A DNA stretch of 64,000 nt from Holdemania sp. Marseille-P2844 (GTDB taxonomy: Bacteria > Bacillota_I > Bacilli_A > Erysipelotrichales > Erysipelotrichaceae), in the NCBI RefSeq assembly GCF_900120005.1, contig NZ_LT635451.1, positions 475,602 through 539,601 on the forward strand, in the 5' to 3' direction. Both the position numbers and the translations under genes were made by a program. The notes beneath the pieces are model-generated. The model was not told where the DNA came from. It made no database searches and was given only the letters and a program-made list of their open reading frames with translations. The first letter of the stretch is position 1; every line of letters begins with the position of its first letter. Positions 35,232 to 44,523 of this stretch are shown one piece after another.

Positions 35232-36658
35232 GCCAGCTGATTTTTGAACGCGGAACCCAGGGACATCGGGGCGTGGCGCTGCCAAAGCTTCAGGTTCCTG
35301 CGTATACTTTAAAAACAAAACTGCGCGCTGAGAAACCGCAGCTGCCTTCGGTCAGCGAACTGGAGGTCGTGCGCCATTACACCGAATGTTCCCAGCGGGT
35401 CAAAGGCGTCGATCACGTCTTTTATCCATTAGGCTCCTGCACGATGAAATACAATCCGAAAGTCAACGAAGACGCGGCCAACCTGGAGGGCTTTACGGCG
35501 ATCCATCCGCTGGCGCCGGAAGAAGATGTGCAGGGCTGTCTGGAAGTTGTCGCAACGCTGGAAAAATATCTGACGCAGATCACCGGCATGGATGCGTTCT
35601 GCTTCCAGCCGGCCGCGGGCGCGCATGGCGAATTCAGCGGCCTGATGACGATCCGCAACTATTTGAAACGCCGTCATGAAGATCAGCGCACCGTCGTGTT
35701 CGTGCCGGATTCCGCTCATGGAACCAATCCGGCCAGTGCGGTGATGGCGGGCTTTACGGTCAAGCAGATTCCAAGCAACGCGGAAGGCAACGTCGATGTG
35801 GAAGCGTTGCGGGCGATGGCGGATGAAACGACCGCGGCGCTGATGCTGACGAATCCAAACACATTGGGCCTGTTTGAAAAAGATATTTTGGAAATCACAA
35901 AAATCATTCACGACGCCGGCGGTCTGGTTTATTACGACGGCGCGAATCTGAACGCGATCATGGGCATTGCGCGTCCGGGCGATATGGGCTTTGACGTTGT
36001 CCATCTGAATCTGCATAAGACGTTCTCCACGCCGCATGGCGGGGGCGGGCCGGGCAGCGGACCGATCGGCGTCAAACGCCATTTGATTCCCTATCTGCCG
36101 TCGCCGCGGATCGAAAACGGACGGATTCATGAAGACTGTCCGGAAAGTTTAGGCCGGATGAAAATGTTCTATGGCAATTTCGGCGTCATGGTCCGGGCTT
36201 TAACCTATGTCATGATCTTGGGCAAGGAAGGTCTGCGCCGGACAAGCCAGGTCGCGGTGCTTAACGCCCGCTATCTGGAACATGAACTGAGCCGGAGCTA
36301 CGATATGGCGATTGATCAGCCATGCATGCATGAATTCGTAATGACGCTGAAACGTCAGCACCACGACCTGGGCGTCAGCGCGATGGATATCGCCAAAGGG
36401 ATGATCGACCGCGGCATCCATCCGCCGACGATGTATTTCCCGCTGATTGTGGAAGAAGCGCTGATGGTGGAACCGACGGAAACCGAACCGAAGGCGGTGC
36501 TCGATGAAGCGGTGCGCGTGCTGAGTGAGCTGCTTGACTTGGCGGCCAGTGATCCGCAGGCACTGCAGGCATGTCCAACGACGACACCAGTCGGCCGGAT
36601 CGACGAGGTTCAGGCGGCCCGGCATCCGATTCTGCGCTGGCAAAAGGGAAACGAATAG
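35228..36658 (+). CDS. gcvPB: Glycine dehydrogenase (decarboxylating) subunit 2
   Basis: 476-aa PLP-binding subunit. HYTECSQRVKGVDHVFYPLGSCTMKYNPK, QPAAGAHGEFSGLM, PDSAHGTNPASAVMAGF, YYDGANLNAIMGIARPGDMGFDVVHLNLHKTFSTPHGGGGPGSGP: the PLP lysine is the K in LHKTFS (about residue 263). It decarboxylates glycine and passes the aminomethyl group to GcvH. Coupled to gcvPA by a 4-bp overlap and followed after 4 bp by lplA. Confidence 0.96.
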   Translation: MSQLIFERGTQGHRGVALPKLQVPAYTLKTKLRAEKPQLPSVSELEVVRHYTECSQRVKGVDHVFYPLGSCTMKYNPKVNEDAANLEGFTAIHPLAPEEDVQGCLEVVATLEKYLTQITGMDAFCFQPAAGAHGEFSGLMTIRNYLKRRHEDQRTVVFVPDSAHGTNPASAVMAGFTVKQIPSNAEGNVDVEALRAMADETTAALMLTNPNTLGLFEKDILEITKIIHDAGGLVYYDGANLNAIMGIARPGDMGFDVVHLNLHKTFSTPHGGGGPGSGPIGVKRHLIPYLPSPRIENGRIHEDCPESLGRMKMFYGNFGVMVRALTYVMILGKEGLRRTSQVAVLNARYLEHELSRSYDMAIDQPCMHEFVMTLKRQHHDLGVSAMDIAKGMIDRGIHPPTMYFPLIVEEALMVEPTETEPKAVLDEAVRVLSELLDLAASDPQALQACPTTTPVGRIDEVQAARHPILRWQKGNE

Positions 36659-36662
36659 CACA

Positions 36663-37658
36663 ATGCTGTATTTTACAGAGGGTCAGACTTTTGACCCTTA
36701 CTTTAATTTAGCAATGGAGAAGTGGCTGTGCGATCATCTCGACGGCCGGCGAATTCTCTATCTGTGGCAAAACGAGCATACCGTTGTCATCGGCAAAAAC
36801 CAGAATCCGCTGAAGGAATGCCGGCTGGCGGCGCTGAAGCAGGACGGCGGTTTGTTAGCCCGGCGCTGTTCCGGCGGCGGGGCGGTTTATCACGATCTGG
36901 GCAACCTGAACTTTACGATGTTGGTTCCCAACGATCAATTTGATCTGCATCGGCAATGCTCCGTGCTTTTGCAGGCCGTGCGTCAGTTCGGCGTGGACGC
37001 GCAGTTTTCAGGCCGCAACGATCTGACGGCGCAGGGCCGGAAATTTTCCGGCAACGCCTTTTATCATGGCCCCCACGGCAGCTTTCATCACGGCACGCTG
37101 CTCGTCAATACGGATAGTGAGAAAGTGGCCAGATACCTGAAGGTATCCGCCGCGAAGCTGAAAGGCAACGGCGTCGATTCCGTCCGTCAGCGCGTCATCA
37201 ATTTAAAGGAATGCGCGCCAATGATGACGATCAGCCGGCTGAAAACCGCACTGCGGGAAGCGATGGAACAGGTTTATGGAGAACCGGGAACAATGTGGGA
37301 ATGGACGCCGGCGCAGATTGCGGAAATCAAAGCGCTGGCCCAGTTTTACCGCAGCGACGCCTGGCTGTTCCCAGAGAAATTCCAGGCTGATTTATGCTTG
37401 GAAAAACGTTTCGCCTGGGGTGAGATCCAGGCGCAGCTGCAGCTGCAGTCACAGCGTATCTGCGCCTGCCGGCTGTATACCGACGCGATGGATGCGGCGG
37501 CGATCACGGAGCTGGAAGCCTTGCTTCATGATTGTCCGCTGACGTCCCAGGCGCTGCAGGAACGCGCTTTATCCGCAAGTCCGCACCATCCGCTGATCCC
37601 GGAATGCATTGCGTGGATCAGCCAAGAAATAGAAGGGCAGGAAGCAAAATGGGATTAA
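36663..37658 (+). CDS. lplA: Lipoate-protein ligase
   Basis: 331-aa lipoate-protein ligase A type: YFTEGQTFDPYFNLAMEKWL, VVIGKNQNPLKECRL, LLARRCSGGGAVYHDLGNLNFTML, GRNDLTAQGRKFSGNAFY and HHGTLLVNTD, with the lysine of GRKFSGNAF at the lipoyl-AMP site. A C-terminal domain is present. ATG 36663 lies 4 bp after gcvPB. Its task is to attach scavenged lipoate to GcvH. The cell therefore relies on salvage unless lipA/lipB exist elsewhere. Confidence 0.95.
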   Translation: MLYFTEGQTFDPYFNLAMEKWLCDHLDGRRILYLWQNEHTVVIGKNQNPLKECRLAALKQDGGLLARRCSGGGAVYHDLGNLNFTMLVPNDQFDLHRQCSVLLQAVRQFGVDAQFSGRNDLTAQGRKFSGNAFYHGPHGSFHHGTLLVNTDSEKVARYLKVSAAKLKGNGVDSVRQRVINLKECAPMMTISRLKTALREAMEQVYGEPGTMWEWTPAQIAEIKALAQFYRSDAWLFPEKFQADLCLEKRFAWGEIQAQLQLQSQRICACRLYTDAMDAAAITELEALLHDCPLTSQALQERALSASPHHPLIPECIAWISQEIEGQEAKWD

Positions 37659-38998
37659 AAACCGAGCTTGTGATTCTCGGCGCCGGCCCGGCCGGCTATG
37701 AAGCGGCAATTCACGCCGCTCAATGCGGCATGCAGGTCGTGCTGATCGAAAAAGACCAGGTCGGCGGCACATGTCTTAACCGCGGGTGTATTCCGACTAA
37801 AAGCCTGTTATACCAGGCGCATCAGCTGCGGATTGCGGCGCAGTACGCCAAGATCGAGATCGACGGCGAAGCACTGCGGCTGCAGAAGGAAGACACCGTG
37901 GGGAAGCTGCAGAAGGGAATTGCCCAGCTGATCAAAGGCAATTCAATCCAGTTTCTTCATGGCGAAGCGAAAATTACCGGCCCGCAGACGGTCAGTGTGA
38001 ATGATGAGATCATTGAAGCTGAGCATATTTTGATCGCGACCGGCTCCCGGACTTCAGTTCCGCCGATTCCGGGAATTGAACTGGCGATGACCTCGGATCA
38101 GGTGCTGCAGTGGGATCGTCCGCTGCCGCAGCAGGCTGTGATTATCGGGGCCGGCGTGATCGGCCTGGAATTTGCGGATTTATTATTGGATCTGGGAGTT
38201 GGAGTAACGCTGCTGGAAGCTGCTCCGCGGCCGTTGATTCAGGCGGATCGGGAAATCGCGCAGAATCTTCAAATGATCCTCAAGCGCCGGGGCGCGCAGC
38301 TGCATTGCGGCATTACGATCACCCAGATTCATGAAAACGCCGTAGACTATGTAGAAAAGGAAAAACCGATGTGCGTGGAAGGGGAATGGATCATCGCCGC
38401 AACCGGACGCAAACCGGTGTTATGCGATTGCGCGCCGGCGCTGGCGCAGGAGCGCGGCCGTTTGATCACGGATGCCTGCGGCCGGACGTCAGTTCCTACG
38501 ATTTATGCTGCTGGGGATGTGACCAGCCGGATTCAGCTTGCGCATCTGGCCAGCGCGCAGGCGATCAATGCGGTGGATACAATGCTGGGCCGGACGCCGC
38601 AGTTTGATTTAAACTGCGTGCCGTCATGTCTGTACACCCATCCGGAAGCGGCGTGGGTCGGCTTGTCGGAGGAGGAAGCGCAGGCGCAGGGGTTATCGGT
38701 CATCGTGGGCAAGACCAGCACCTTAAGCAATTCCAAATCCATGATCGAACAGGCGCCGCGCGGTTTTGTCAAGCTGATCGCCGATGCGGCCACCCGTCAG
38801 TTAGTGGGCGGGGTGATTGCTGGAGCGCATGCCAGCGACTGGATCGGCACAGTGGCTCAGGCCGTCAGCCAGCATTTGACGATCGACGACTGCCAGCGCG
38901 TGATCATGGCTCATCCAACCTGGAGCGAAGCGCTGCACGAAGCGCTGATGGACTTTGATCAGCATGCCATTCATACCTTATATAAGCGTACAAAATAA
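37649..38998 (+). CDS. lpdA: Dihydrolipoamide dehydrogenase (L protein)
   Basis: 449-aa flavoprotein. FAD motif LGAGPAGYEAAIHAAQCG, redox disulfide GGTCLNRGCIPTKSLL, NAD motif IGAGVIGLEFADLLLDLG, second FAD motif IYAAGDVTS, and the C-terminal HPTWSEALHEALMDF with the active His-Glu pair. I chose ATG 37649 because the protein starts there as LKTELVILGAG; it overlaps lplA by 10 bp. Reoxidises GcvH dihydrolipoyl groups with NAD+. Terminator follows. Confidence 0.95.
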   Translation: MGLKTELVILGAGPAGYEAAIHAAQCGMQVVLIEKDQVGGTCLNRGCIPTKSLLYQAHQLRIAAQYAKIEIDGEALRLQKEDTVGKLQKGIAQLIKGNSIQFLHGEAKITGPQTVSVNDEIIEAEHILIATGSRTSVPPIPGIELAMTSDQVLQWDRPLPQQAVIIGAGVIGLEFADLLLDLGVGVTLLEAAPRPLIQADREIAQNLQMILKRRGAQLHCGITITQIHENAVDYVEKEKPMCVEGEWIIAATGRKPVLCDCAPALAQERGRLITDACGRTSVPTIYAAGDVTSRIQLAHLASAQAINAVDTMLGRTPQFDLNCVPSCLYTHPEAAWVGLSEEEAQAQGLSVIVGKTSTLSNSKSMIEQAPRGFVKLIADAATRQLVGGVIAGAHASDWIGTVAQAVSQHLTIDDCQRVIMAHPTWSEALHEALMDFDQHAIHTLYKRTK

Positions 38999-39000
38999 CG

Positions 39001-39039
39001 AAAAGGCGGGCTCTCTTTTACCGGAGGACCGCCTTTTAT
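39001..39039 (+). terminator. Terminator of gcv operon
   Basis: AAAAGGCGG (39001-39009) and CCGCCTTTT (39029-39037) form a 9-bp stem with a T tail. Confidence 0.85.
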
Positions 39040-39080
39040 CGTAAGAATTGTAAAATTTTTCAAAACGGATCATTTAATCC

Positions 39081-39109
39081 TTTACTTTGGGGCACAATTT
39101 CATTATAAT
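39081..39109 (+). promoter_or_regulatory. Promoter of guaB
   Basis: TTTACT (39081-39086), 17 bases, TATAAT (39104-39109); the start codon is 37 bp on, after an AAAAGGAG site. Confidence 0.6.
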
Positions 39110-39145
39110 CATGGATAATACAAAAAGGGAAAAGGAGCGAATACT

Positions 39146-40648
39146 ATGGCATATTACTATGATCAACCGTCTCATACCTTCAGCGAATACCTGTTGGTTC
39201 CGGGCTATTCTTCCAGCGAGTGCATCCCGACGTCTGTCAGCCTGAAGACGCCGTTAGTCAAGTTCAAGAAAGGTGAAAAACCGGCGATCGAAATGAACAT
39301 CCCGATGGTCAGCGCGATCATGCAGGCGGTGTCCGATGACCGGATGGCGGTGGCGCTGGCAAAGGAAGGCGGCGTTTCGTTCATCTTTGGATCACAGTCG
39401 ATTGAAAGTCAGGCGGCGATGGTTGCCCGTGTGAAAAATCACAAGGCCGGCTTTGTCGTCAGCGATTCCAACATTACGCCGGATATGACGCTGGCGCAGG
39501 TTCTTGAACTGGTCGAGGAAACAGGACATTCCACGATGCCGGTCACTGAGGACGGAACTGCCAACGGACGCTTAGTCGGCATGGTTACCAGCCGCGATTA
39601 CCGGGTTTCCCGGATGGCGCCGGAAACCAAGGTTGCGGACTTCATGACACCGTATGACAAATTGATCGTCGGTCATGAGAGCGACACCTTGTCGGACTGC
39701 AACGATCTGATCTGGGAACACAAGCTGAACCAGCTGCCGATCATCGACGAGAATCAGCACCTGTTGTATCTTGTTTTCCGTAAGGATTATGCCACGCATA
39801 AAGAAAATCCGGATGAGCTCCTGGATTGCCACAAGCGGTATATCGTCGGCGCGGGCATCAACACGCGCGACTATGCGGAACGTGTTCCGGCGTTAGTGGA
39901 AGCGGGCGTTGACGTGCTGTGCATCGATTCTTCGGAAGGCTTCAGCGAATGGCAGAAGCGCACGATTTCCTGGATCCGTGCGAAATACGGCGACTCCGTT
40001 AAGGTTGGCGCAGGAAACGTCGTCGACCGCGAGGGATTCCGGTTCTTAGCGGAGAGCGGCGCGGATTTCATTAAAGTCGGCATCGGCGGCGGTTCCATCT
40101 GCATCACCCGTGAAACCAAAGGCATCGGCCGCGGTCAGGCGACAGCGGTCATCGAAGTTGCGAAAGCCCGTGACGAATATTTTGAAGAGACCGGAATTTA
40201 CATCCCGATCTGTTCGGACGGCGGCATCGTTTACGATTATCATATTACCTTAGCGTTAGCGATGGGCGCGGATTTCGTCATGCTGGGACGGTATTTCAGC
40301 CGCTTTGAAGAATCGCCGACAACGAAGCTGATGGTCAATGGCACCTATGTCAAAGAGTATTGGGGCGAAGGCAGCAACCGTGCCCGCAACTGGCAGCGCT
40401 ACGATTTGGGCGGCGCTCAGAAGCTGAGCTTTGAGGAAGGCGTCGATTCCTATGTTCCGTATGCCGGAACGTTAAAGGAAAACGTCACGCTGACGTTGTA
40501 TAAGGTGAAATCGACCATGTGCAACTGCGGTGCACTCTCGATTCCTGAGCTGCAGCAGAATGCCCGGCTGACCCTGGTTTCCGCGACCTCGATTGTCGAA
40601 GGCGGGGCGCACGACGTCATTGTCAAAGACAAGAGCTCGATGAAATAA
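39146..40648 (+). CDS. guaB: IMP dehydrogenase
   Basis: 500-aa IMPDH, which oxidises IMP to XMP. N-terminal barrel start [21 protein letters not shown], two CBS domains (about 100-225) with [10 protein letters not shown] and [10 protein letters not shown], the loop with the catalytic cysteine [19 protein letters not shown] (C near 318), [25 protein letters not shown], and the flap with [10 protein letters not shown]. The catalytic loop has GGGSICI where GPGSICT is more usual. It precedes guaA, so the two GMP-forming steps are adjacent. Own promoter and terminator. Confidence 0.95.
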   Translation: MAYYYDQPSHTFSEYLLVPGYSSSECIPTSVSLKTPLVKFKKGEKPAIEMNIPMVSAIMQAVSDDRMAVALAKEGGVSFIFGSQSIESQAAMVARVKNHKAGFVVSDSNITPDMTLAQVLELVEETGHSTMPVTEDGTANGRLVGMVTSRDYRVSRMAPETKVADFMTPYDKLIVGHESDTLSDCNDLIWEHKLNQLPIIDENQHLLYLVFRKDYATHKENPDELLDCHKRYIVGAGINTRDYAERVPALVEAGVDVLCIDSSEGFSEWQKRTISWIRAKYGDSVKVGAGNVVDREGFRFLAESGADFIKVGIGGGSICITRETKGIGRGQATAVIEVAKARDEYFEETGIYIPICSDGGIVYDYHITLALAMGADFVMLGRYFSRFEESPTTKLMVNGTYVKEYWGEGSNRARNWQRYDLGGAQKLSFEEGVDSYVPYAGTLKENVTLTLYKVKSTMCNCGALSIPELQQNARLTLVSATSIVEGGAHDVIVKDKSSMK

Positions 40649-40670
40649 GCTTTTCCCTTACCCTGAGTGA

Positions 40671-40695
40671 AAGATCGGAAACCTCCGGTCTTTTT
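40671..40695 (+). terminator. Terminator of guaB
   Basis: AAGATCGGA (40671-40679) pairs with TCCGGTCTT (40684-40692), one G-T pair, with a T5 tail. Confidence 0.8.
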
Positions 40696-40762
40696 CTAAA
40701 GGGGGAAGGGGATCAAGATAAGTTGGCAAAATTCAAAAGTTGGTAAGAAAGGCAATCGGCGA

Positions 40763-40791
40763 TTGCAAAGAAACCCGAATTTTGTTACATT
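40763..40791 (+). promoter_or_regulatory. Putative promoter of guaA
   Basis: TTGCAA (40763-40768), 17 bases, TACATT (40786-40791). No purine riboswitch fold was recognised in the 181-bp gap. Confidence 0.45.
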
Positions 40792-40829
40792 AGGACTGGA
40801 ATAAAAAGGAAGTTGAAGGAGGAACAGCG

Positions 40830-42137
40830 ATGAAACAGGATATGATTTTAATTTTAGATTTAGGCAGCGATGAAAATACCGTACTGGCGCGGATGATCCG
40901 TGATCTGGGTGTCTACAGCGAGATTAAACCGCATGATATCACGGAAGAAGAACTGGCGAAGCTGGATAATGTCAAGGGGATCATCCTTAACGGCGGCCCG
41001 CTGAACATCGTCGACGGCAAGGCGATTGAAGTTCGTGATTTTATCTATGATGCAGGCGTCCCGGTGCTGGCAGTGAATTATGCGGCGGCCAAGGGCAAGC
41101 ATTGCCTTGATCAGTGGCCGGCAGAGGAAGACGCGATGCGAGCGGTCGTGAATTCCTTCTTGTTTGACACTTGCCATGCGGAAGCGAATTGGAATATGAA
41201 AAACTTCGTTGCCGACCAGATCGAATTGATCCGGCGTCAGGTCGGGGATAAAAAGGTGCTGCTTGCGTTGTCCGGGGGCGTTGATTCTTCGGTCGTCGCA
41301 GCCTTGTTGATCAAAGCGATCGGCAAGCAGCTGGTGTGCGTGCATGTCAATCATGGCCTGATGCGCAAGGGTGAATCGGAAAGTGTAATTGAAGTGTTCC
41401 GCAATCAGATGGATGCGAACTTGATTTATGTGGATGCGAGCGAGCGGTTCTTAACGAAACTGGAAGGGGTAGCGGATCCGGAACAGAAACGTAAAATTAT
41501 TGGCGCTGAGTTCATCCGTGTGTTCGAGGAAGAAGCGCGCAAGCTGGAAGGGATTGACTTTTTGGCGCAGGGCACGATCTATCCGGATATCGTGGAATCG
41601 GGCACGAAGACCGCGAAGGTCGTCAAGTCGCATCACAATGTCGGCGGCCTGCCGGAAGACATGAATTTCGAGTTAGTTGAACCGTTGTATTATCTGTTCA
41701 AGGATGAAGTCCGGGCATGCGGCCTGGAACTGGGCTTACCGCATGACATGGTCTTCCGTCAGCCATTCCCGGGGCCGGGACTGGGCGTCCGCTGCCTGGG
41801 CGCAATCACAAGAGAACGGCTGGAAGCGGTGCGGGAATCGGATGCGATCCTGCGCGAGGAGTTTGCGAAGGCGGGACTGGATAAGAAAGTTTGGCAGTAT
41901 TTCACGATTGTTCCGGATTTCAAATCGGTGGGCGTCAAGAACAATGCGCGCTGCTTTGAGTATCCGGTGATCATCCGCGCCGTCAACACGATCGACGCGA
42001 TGACCGCTTCGATTGAACAGATCGACTGGCCGGTGCTGACAAAGATCACGGATCGGATTTTAAAGGAAGTCAAAAATGTGAACCGGGTTTGCTATGATTT
42101 ATCGCCGAAGCCATGTGCGACGATCGAGTGGGAATAA
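40830..42137 (+). CDS. guaA: GMP synthase with shortened, cysteine-less glutaminase domain
   Basis: 435 aa against about 510-520 for usual GuaA. The synthase half is normal: P-loop LALSGGVDSSVVAALL (146-160), FLAQGTIYPDIVESG, HHNVGGLPEDM, QPFPGPGLGVRCLG, and the C-terminus NRVCYDLSPKPCATIEWE. The amidotransferase half is only about 115 residues. NGGPLN is kept, but at the nucleophile elbow it reads GVPVLAVNYAAAKG where GIPVLGICYGMQ is expected, so the cysteine is absent; the sequence then jumps to SFLFDTCHAEANWNMKNF, so the segment with the catalytic His and Glu is missing. It should use free ammonia or a partner glutaminase. The 3' end carries attL of the island. Confidence 0.92.
   Translation: MKQDMILILDLGSDENTVLARMIRDLGVYSEIKPHDITEEELAKLDNVKGIILNGGPLNIVDGKAIEVRDFIYDAGVPVLAVNYAAAKGKHCLDQWPAEEDAMRAVVNSFLFDTCHAEANWNMKNFVADQIELIRRQVGDKKVLLALSGGVDSSVVAALLIKAIGKQLVCVHVNHGLMRKGESESVIEVFRNQMDANLIYVDASERFLTKLEGVADPEQKRKIIGAEFIRVFEEEARKLEGIDFLAQGTIYPDIVESGTKTAKVVKSHHNVGGLPEDMNFELVEPLYYLFKDEVRACGLELGLPHDMVFRQPFPGPGLGVRCLGAITRERLEAVRESDAILREEFAKAGLDKKVWQYFTIVPDFKSVGVKNNARCFEYPVIIRAVNTIDAMTASIEQIDWPVLTKITDRILKEVKNVNRVCYDLSPKPCATIEWE
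42125..42136 (+). repeat. attL core repeat
   Basis: CGAGTGGGAATA, the last codons of guaA, repeated exactly at 58105-58116. Confidence 0.88.
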
Positions 42138-42204
42138 GCAAAAAGTGGATATGAGGGCCCACAAACCCGCATAAACACTGGGTTTTTGATTTTCAAAATC
42201 CCCA

Positions 42205-42225
42205 TTTGATAGCAGATTGATAGCA
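42205..42225 (+). repeat. Putative arm-type integrase sites near attL
   Basis: TTTGATAGCA (42205-42214) and ATTGATAGCA (42216-42225) in tandem; the first recurs as TTTGATAGCA at 57995-58004 near attR. Short repeats shared by both ends fit integrase arm sites. Confidence 0.45.
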
Positions 42226-42320
42226 CTCGTCAAATCCCGATTTATTGAGTTTGAAAAGAAAAATCGGGTGGCTTGCGAGTAGCCTAAAAATCCTCATCTT
42301 TTTATTCATAAGTAAAAGGT

Positions 42321-42358
42321 CTAACTGATTTTTGCTGATCAGTTAGCCCTTTTTTATT
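42321..42358 (+). terminator. Terminator downstream of attL
   Basis: CTAACTGAT (42321-42329) pairs with ATCAGTTAG (42338-42346), followed by a C3 and T-rich tail. It now ends guaA transcription and shields the island. 42138-42320 holds no gene. Confidence 0.75.
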
Positions 42359-42431
42359 TTGCTCTCATTTATCTGATTTTTCTGATTTTGTGCAACAAAC
42401 GGCCTCTGCCGTGGCCTACAAGTGAGAGGGG

Positions 42432-42920
42432 TTAGATCAGACCCTCCGGCGGCATCTTGACGCGGATTTGGCTGCTGTCGTACTCCGGGTAATGGTAACG
42501 CCAGCGGTCGTACTCCTCCTGAGAGATCTCTCCGGCCTCCAACTTGGCGGCTTGTTCCCGCCAGGCCCAAAGCATCTCATGCAGCCGGGCAGCATCCTGG
42601 TTTTTGCGGAAATCCACCTGTAAGGCAAGCTCACCGTCCTGCTCGGTGACTTTCAGCCCGTACTTGTCCTCCAGGGTGAACAGGGTGTGCATGAGCCCCA
42701 CATAGGAGTCTATATCCGGAACGGAGAGTGCATGAGGCGAGACATCCAGCACTTCAGCCAGGGCAGCGGCCAGGTCTGCCTTTGGGGTTCTTGATCCTGT
42801 TTCGTACTGTGCAAGGCGCACATCAGCAGACTTCTCCGGGAAGCCCAGTGACATGCCAAGATATTTTTGTGTCATCCCCCGCAGGAGACGGAAAAAGTGA
42901 ATTCGTTCACCAATCGCCAT
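42432..42920 (-). CDS. XRE-family helix-turn-helix regulator
   Basis: 162-aa regulator. The N-terminal HTH reads ERIHFFRLLRGMTQKYLGMSLGF...ADVRLAQYETGSRTPK, followed by LAEVLDVSPHAL; the C-terminal part (GLMHTLFTLEDKYGLKV) is found with such regulators in mobile elements. It is divergent from the excisionase and integrase genes. The 310-bp gap between has TAAGC/GCTTA repeats (42993-43080) that could be its operators. Likely repressor of excision. Confidence 0.85.
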   Translation of the reverse strand: MAIGERIHFFRLLRGMTQKYLGMSLGFPEKSADVRLAQYETGSRTPKADLAAALAEVLDVSPHALSVPDIDSYVGLMHTLFTLEDKYGLKVTEQDGELALQVDFRKNQDAARLHEMLWAWREQAAKLEAGEISQEEYDRWRYHYPEYDSSQIRVKMPPEGLI

Positions 42921-43053
42921 GTGACCAACTCCAATCTATGATTGTTCTTATTTGAAACATAGCATATTTGTTTAGTTTTGTCAAGATAATCTAAGCAAAT
43001 TTATTTAATAATATTTCTTTCAATTTCTTTCAAAACACTTGAACTAAGCTTAT

Positions 43054-43082
43054 ATGTATAGTATTATAAAAATACTAAGCTA
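43054..43082. promoter_or_regulatory. Candidate operator with TAAGCTTA palindrome
   Basis: In the divergent gap the sequence AACTAAGCTTA and, about 20 bases on, ACTAAGCTAATAAG repeat the unit CTAAGC; another CTAAGC lies near 42993. The spacing fits a repressor with several sites. Confidence 0.35.
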
Positions 43083-43230
43083 ATAAGTTTAGATAATATA
43101 GTAAATCAAATGGACCATCAGATTTTTGGTTGCGAAACCGAGAAAAAGTGGCAGTAGCAAGTGAGGAGGTCTTTATGAAAAGCAAAATTAGCAGGCAGAA
43201 ACGATCAACAAAGAAAGGAAGGTATTTACT

Positions 43231-43434
43231 ATGGCAAATCAGATTTTTATGCGTGTCAACGAAGTGGCGGAGGAGTTGGGGATCTCCATCCCCTTTGCCT
43301 ATAGGATCATTCGACAGATGAATGAGGAACTGGCTAAAACCGGCTGCATCACCATTGCCGGGCGAATTGACCGAAAGTTTTTCCACGAAAAATTCTACGG
43401 TACAAGATCTGAGACAGAAAGGAAGGAGAAATAA
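43231..43434 (+). CDS. Excisionase-like small HTH protein
   Basis: 67-aa winged-helix-type protein: IFMRVNEVAEELGISIPFAYRIIRQMNEELAKTG, then GRIDRKFFHEKFYG. The MerR-like VNEVAEELGIS helix-turn-helix and the position just before the integrase identify it as excisionase-like. AAGGAAGG precedes the ATG. It starts 2-3 bases before the integrase when read to its stop, so both are co-expressed. Confidence 0.75.
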   Translation: MANQIFMRVNEVAEELGISIPFAYRIIRQMNEELAKTGCITIAGRIDRKFFHEKFYGTRSETERKEK

Positions 43435-43436
43435 TT

Positions 43437-44519
43437 ATGGCAGCGTTCAAAAATAAGGACAATGGCACCTGGTATGTTCAATTCCGCTACACCGATTGGA
43501 AGGGTGAACGCCAGCAGAAGCTCAAGCGTGGCTTTGCCACCAAGCGAGAAGCGCTGGAATGGGAACGGGAGTTCCTGATGGAAAAACAGGCTGATGTGAA
43601 CATGACCTTTGAGAGCTTCGTTGCTCTCTATGAAAAGGACATTAAACCCAAGCTGAAACTCAATACCTGGCTCACCAAGGAGAGTATCATTAAGAAAAAG
43701 ATCCTCCCCTATTTTGCGAATCGAAAACTCTCGGAGATCACGGCAAAGGACATTATCCGTTGGCAAAATGAAATCCGGGAGTTGAGGGACTGCCACGGCA
43801 AACCTCTCTCGAAAACTTACCTGAAGACAGTTCACAACCAGCTTAGCGCCATTTTCAACCATGCTGCTCGGTTTTACGGCCTGAACCTCAACCCAGCTCG
43901 ACAGGCTGGTAACATGGGGGCGGAGGAACGAAAGGAGATGCTGTTCTGGACCCGGGAGGAGTACACTAGATTTTCCGAAGCCATGATGGACAAGCCGTTG
44001 TCCTTCTACGCCTTTGAGGTACTGTACTGGTGCGGTGTCCGTGAGGGAGAGCTACTGGCCCTGACCCCAGCAGATTTTGACTTTGAAAAGCGCACTGTCA
44101 CCATCAATAAGTCTTACCAGCGGCTCAATAAGCAGGATGTGGTCACTACGCCTAAAACACCCAAGAGTAACCGCGTGATCCAGATGCCGCAGTTCCTCTG
44201 TGATGAACTCCAGGACTACCTCAAGCAGCTTTATGGAGTGGAGCCGGACAGCCGGATGTTTCCCATCAGCAAAAGCTATCTCCACCGAGAAATGGACCGT
44301 GGCTGTAAGCAAACTGGGGTGAAAAGGATTCGCATACACGATTTGAGGCATAGCCACATCAGTTTGTTGATCGACATGGGCTTTACCGCCCTGGCTATTG
44401 CAGAGCGTGTGGGGCATGAGAGTATCGACATCACTTACCGATATGCCCATCTGTTCCCCACTCGACAGGTGGAAATGGCTGACAAGTTGGATTCACTGAA
44501 AAATGAGAAGGGGGTGTAA
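43437..44519 (+). CDS. int: Tyrosine-type site-specific integrase
   Basis: 360-aa integrase. An N-terminal AP2-like arm-binding part (NGTWYVQFRYTDWKGERQQKLKRGF), a SAM-like core-binding part (MTFESFVALYEKDIKPKL), and the catalytic domain with R in WCGVREGELLAL, HDLRHSHISLL (HxxR), GHESIDITYRYAHLFP with the histidine and the tyrosine nucleophile. All residues of the RHRY set are present. It lies next to the excisionase-like gene and near attL, and should act on the guaA-derived repeats. Confidence 0.95.
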   Translation: MAAFKNKDNGTWYVQFRYTDWKGERQQKLKRGFATKREALEWEREFLMEKQADVNMTFESFVALYEKDIKPKLKLNTWLTKESIIKKKILPYFANRKLSEITAKDIIRWQNEIRELRDCHGKPLSKTYLKTVHNQLSAIFNHAARFYGLNLNPARQAGNMGAEERKEMLFWTREEYTRFSEAMMDKPLSFYAFEVLYWCGVREGELLALTPADFDFEKRTVTINKSYQRLNKQDVVTTPKTPKSNRVIQMPQFLCDELQDYLKQLYGVEPDSRMFPISKSYLHREMDRGCKQTGVKRIRIHDLRHSHISLLIDMGFTALAIAERVGHESIDITYRYAHLFPTRQVEMADKLDSLKNEKGV

Positions 44520-44523
44520 GAAG

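Noticed and set aside
40649..40829. Purine riboswitch between guaB and guaA
   Set aside because: After the guaB terminator no three-way junction with the conserved loops could be recognised by eye; a covariance search would settle it.
43175..43321. Open frame with strong GAGGAGGT site overlapping the excisionase-like gene
   Set aside because: It runs in another frame through a well-supported gene and its tail has the odd composition of a shadow frame; at most a short leader peptide for coupling.
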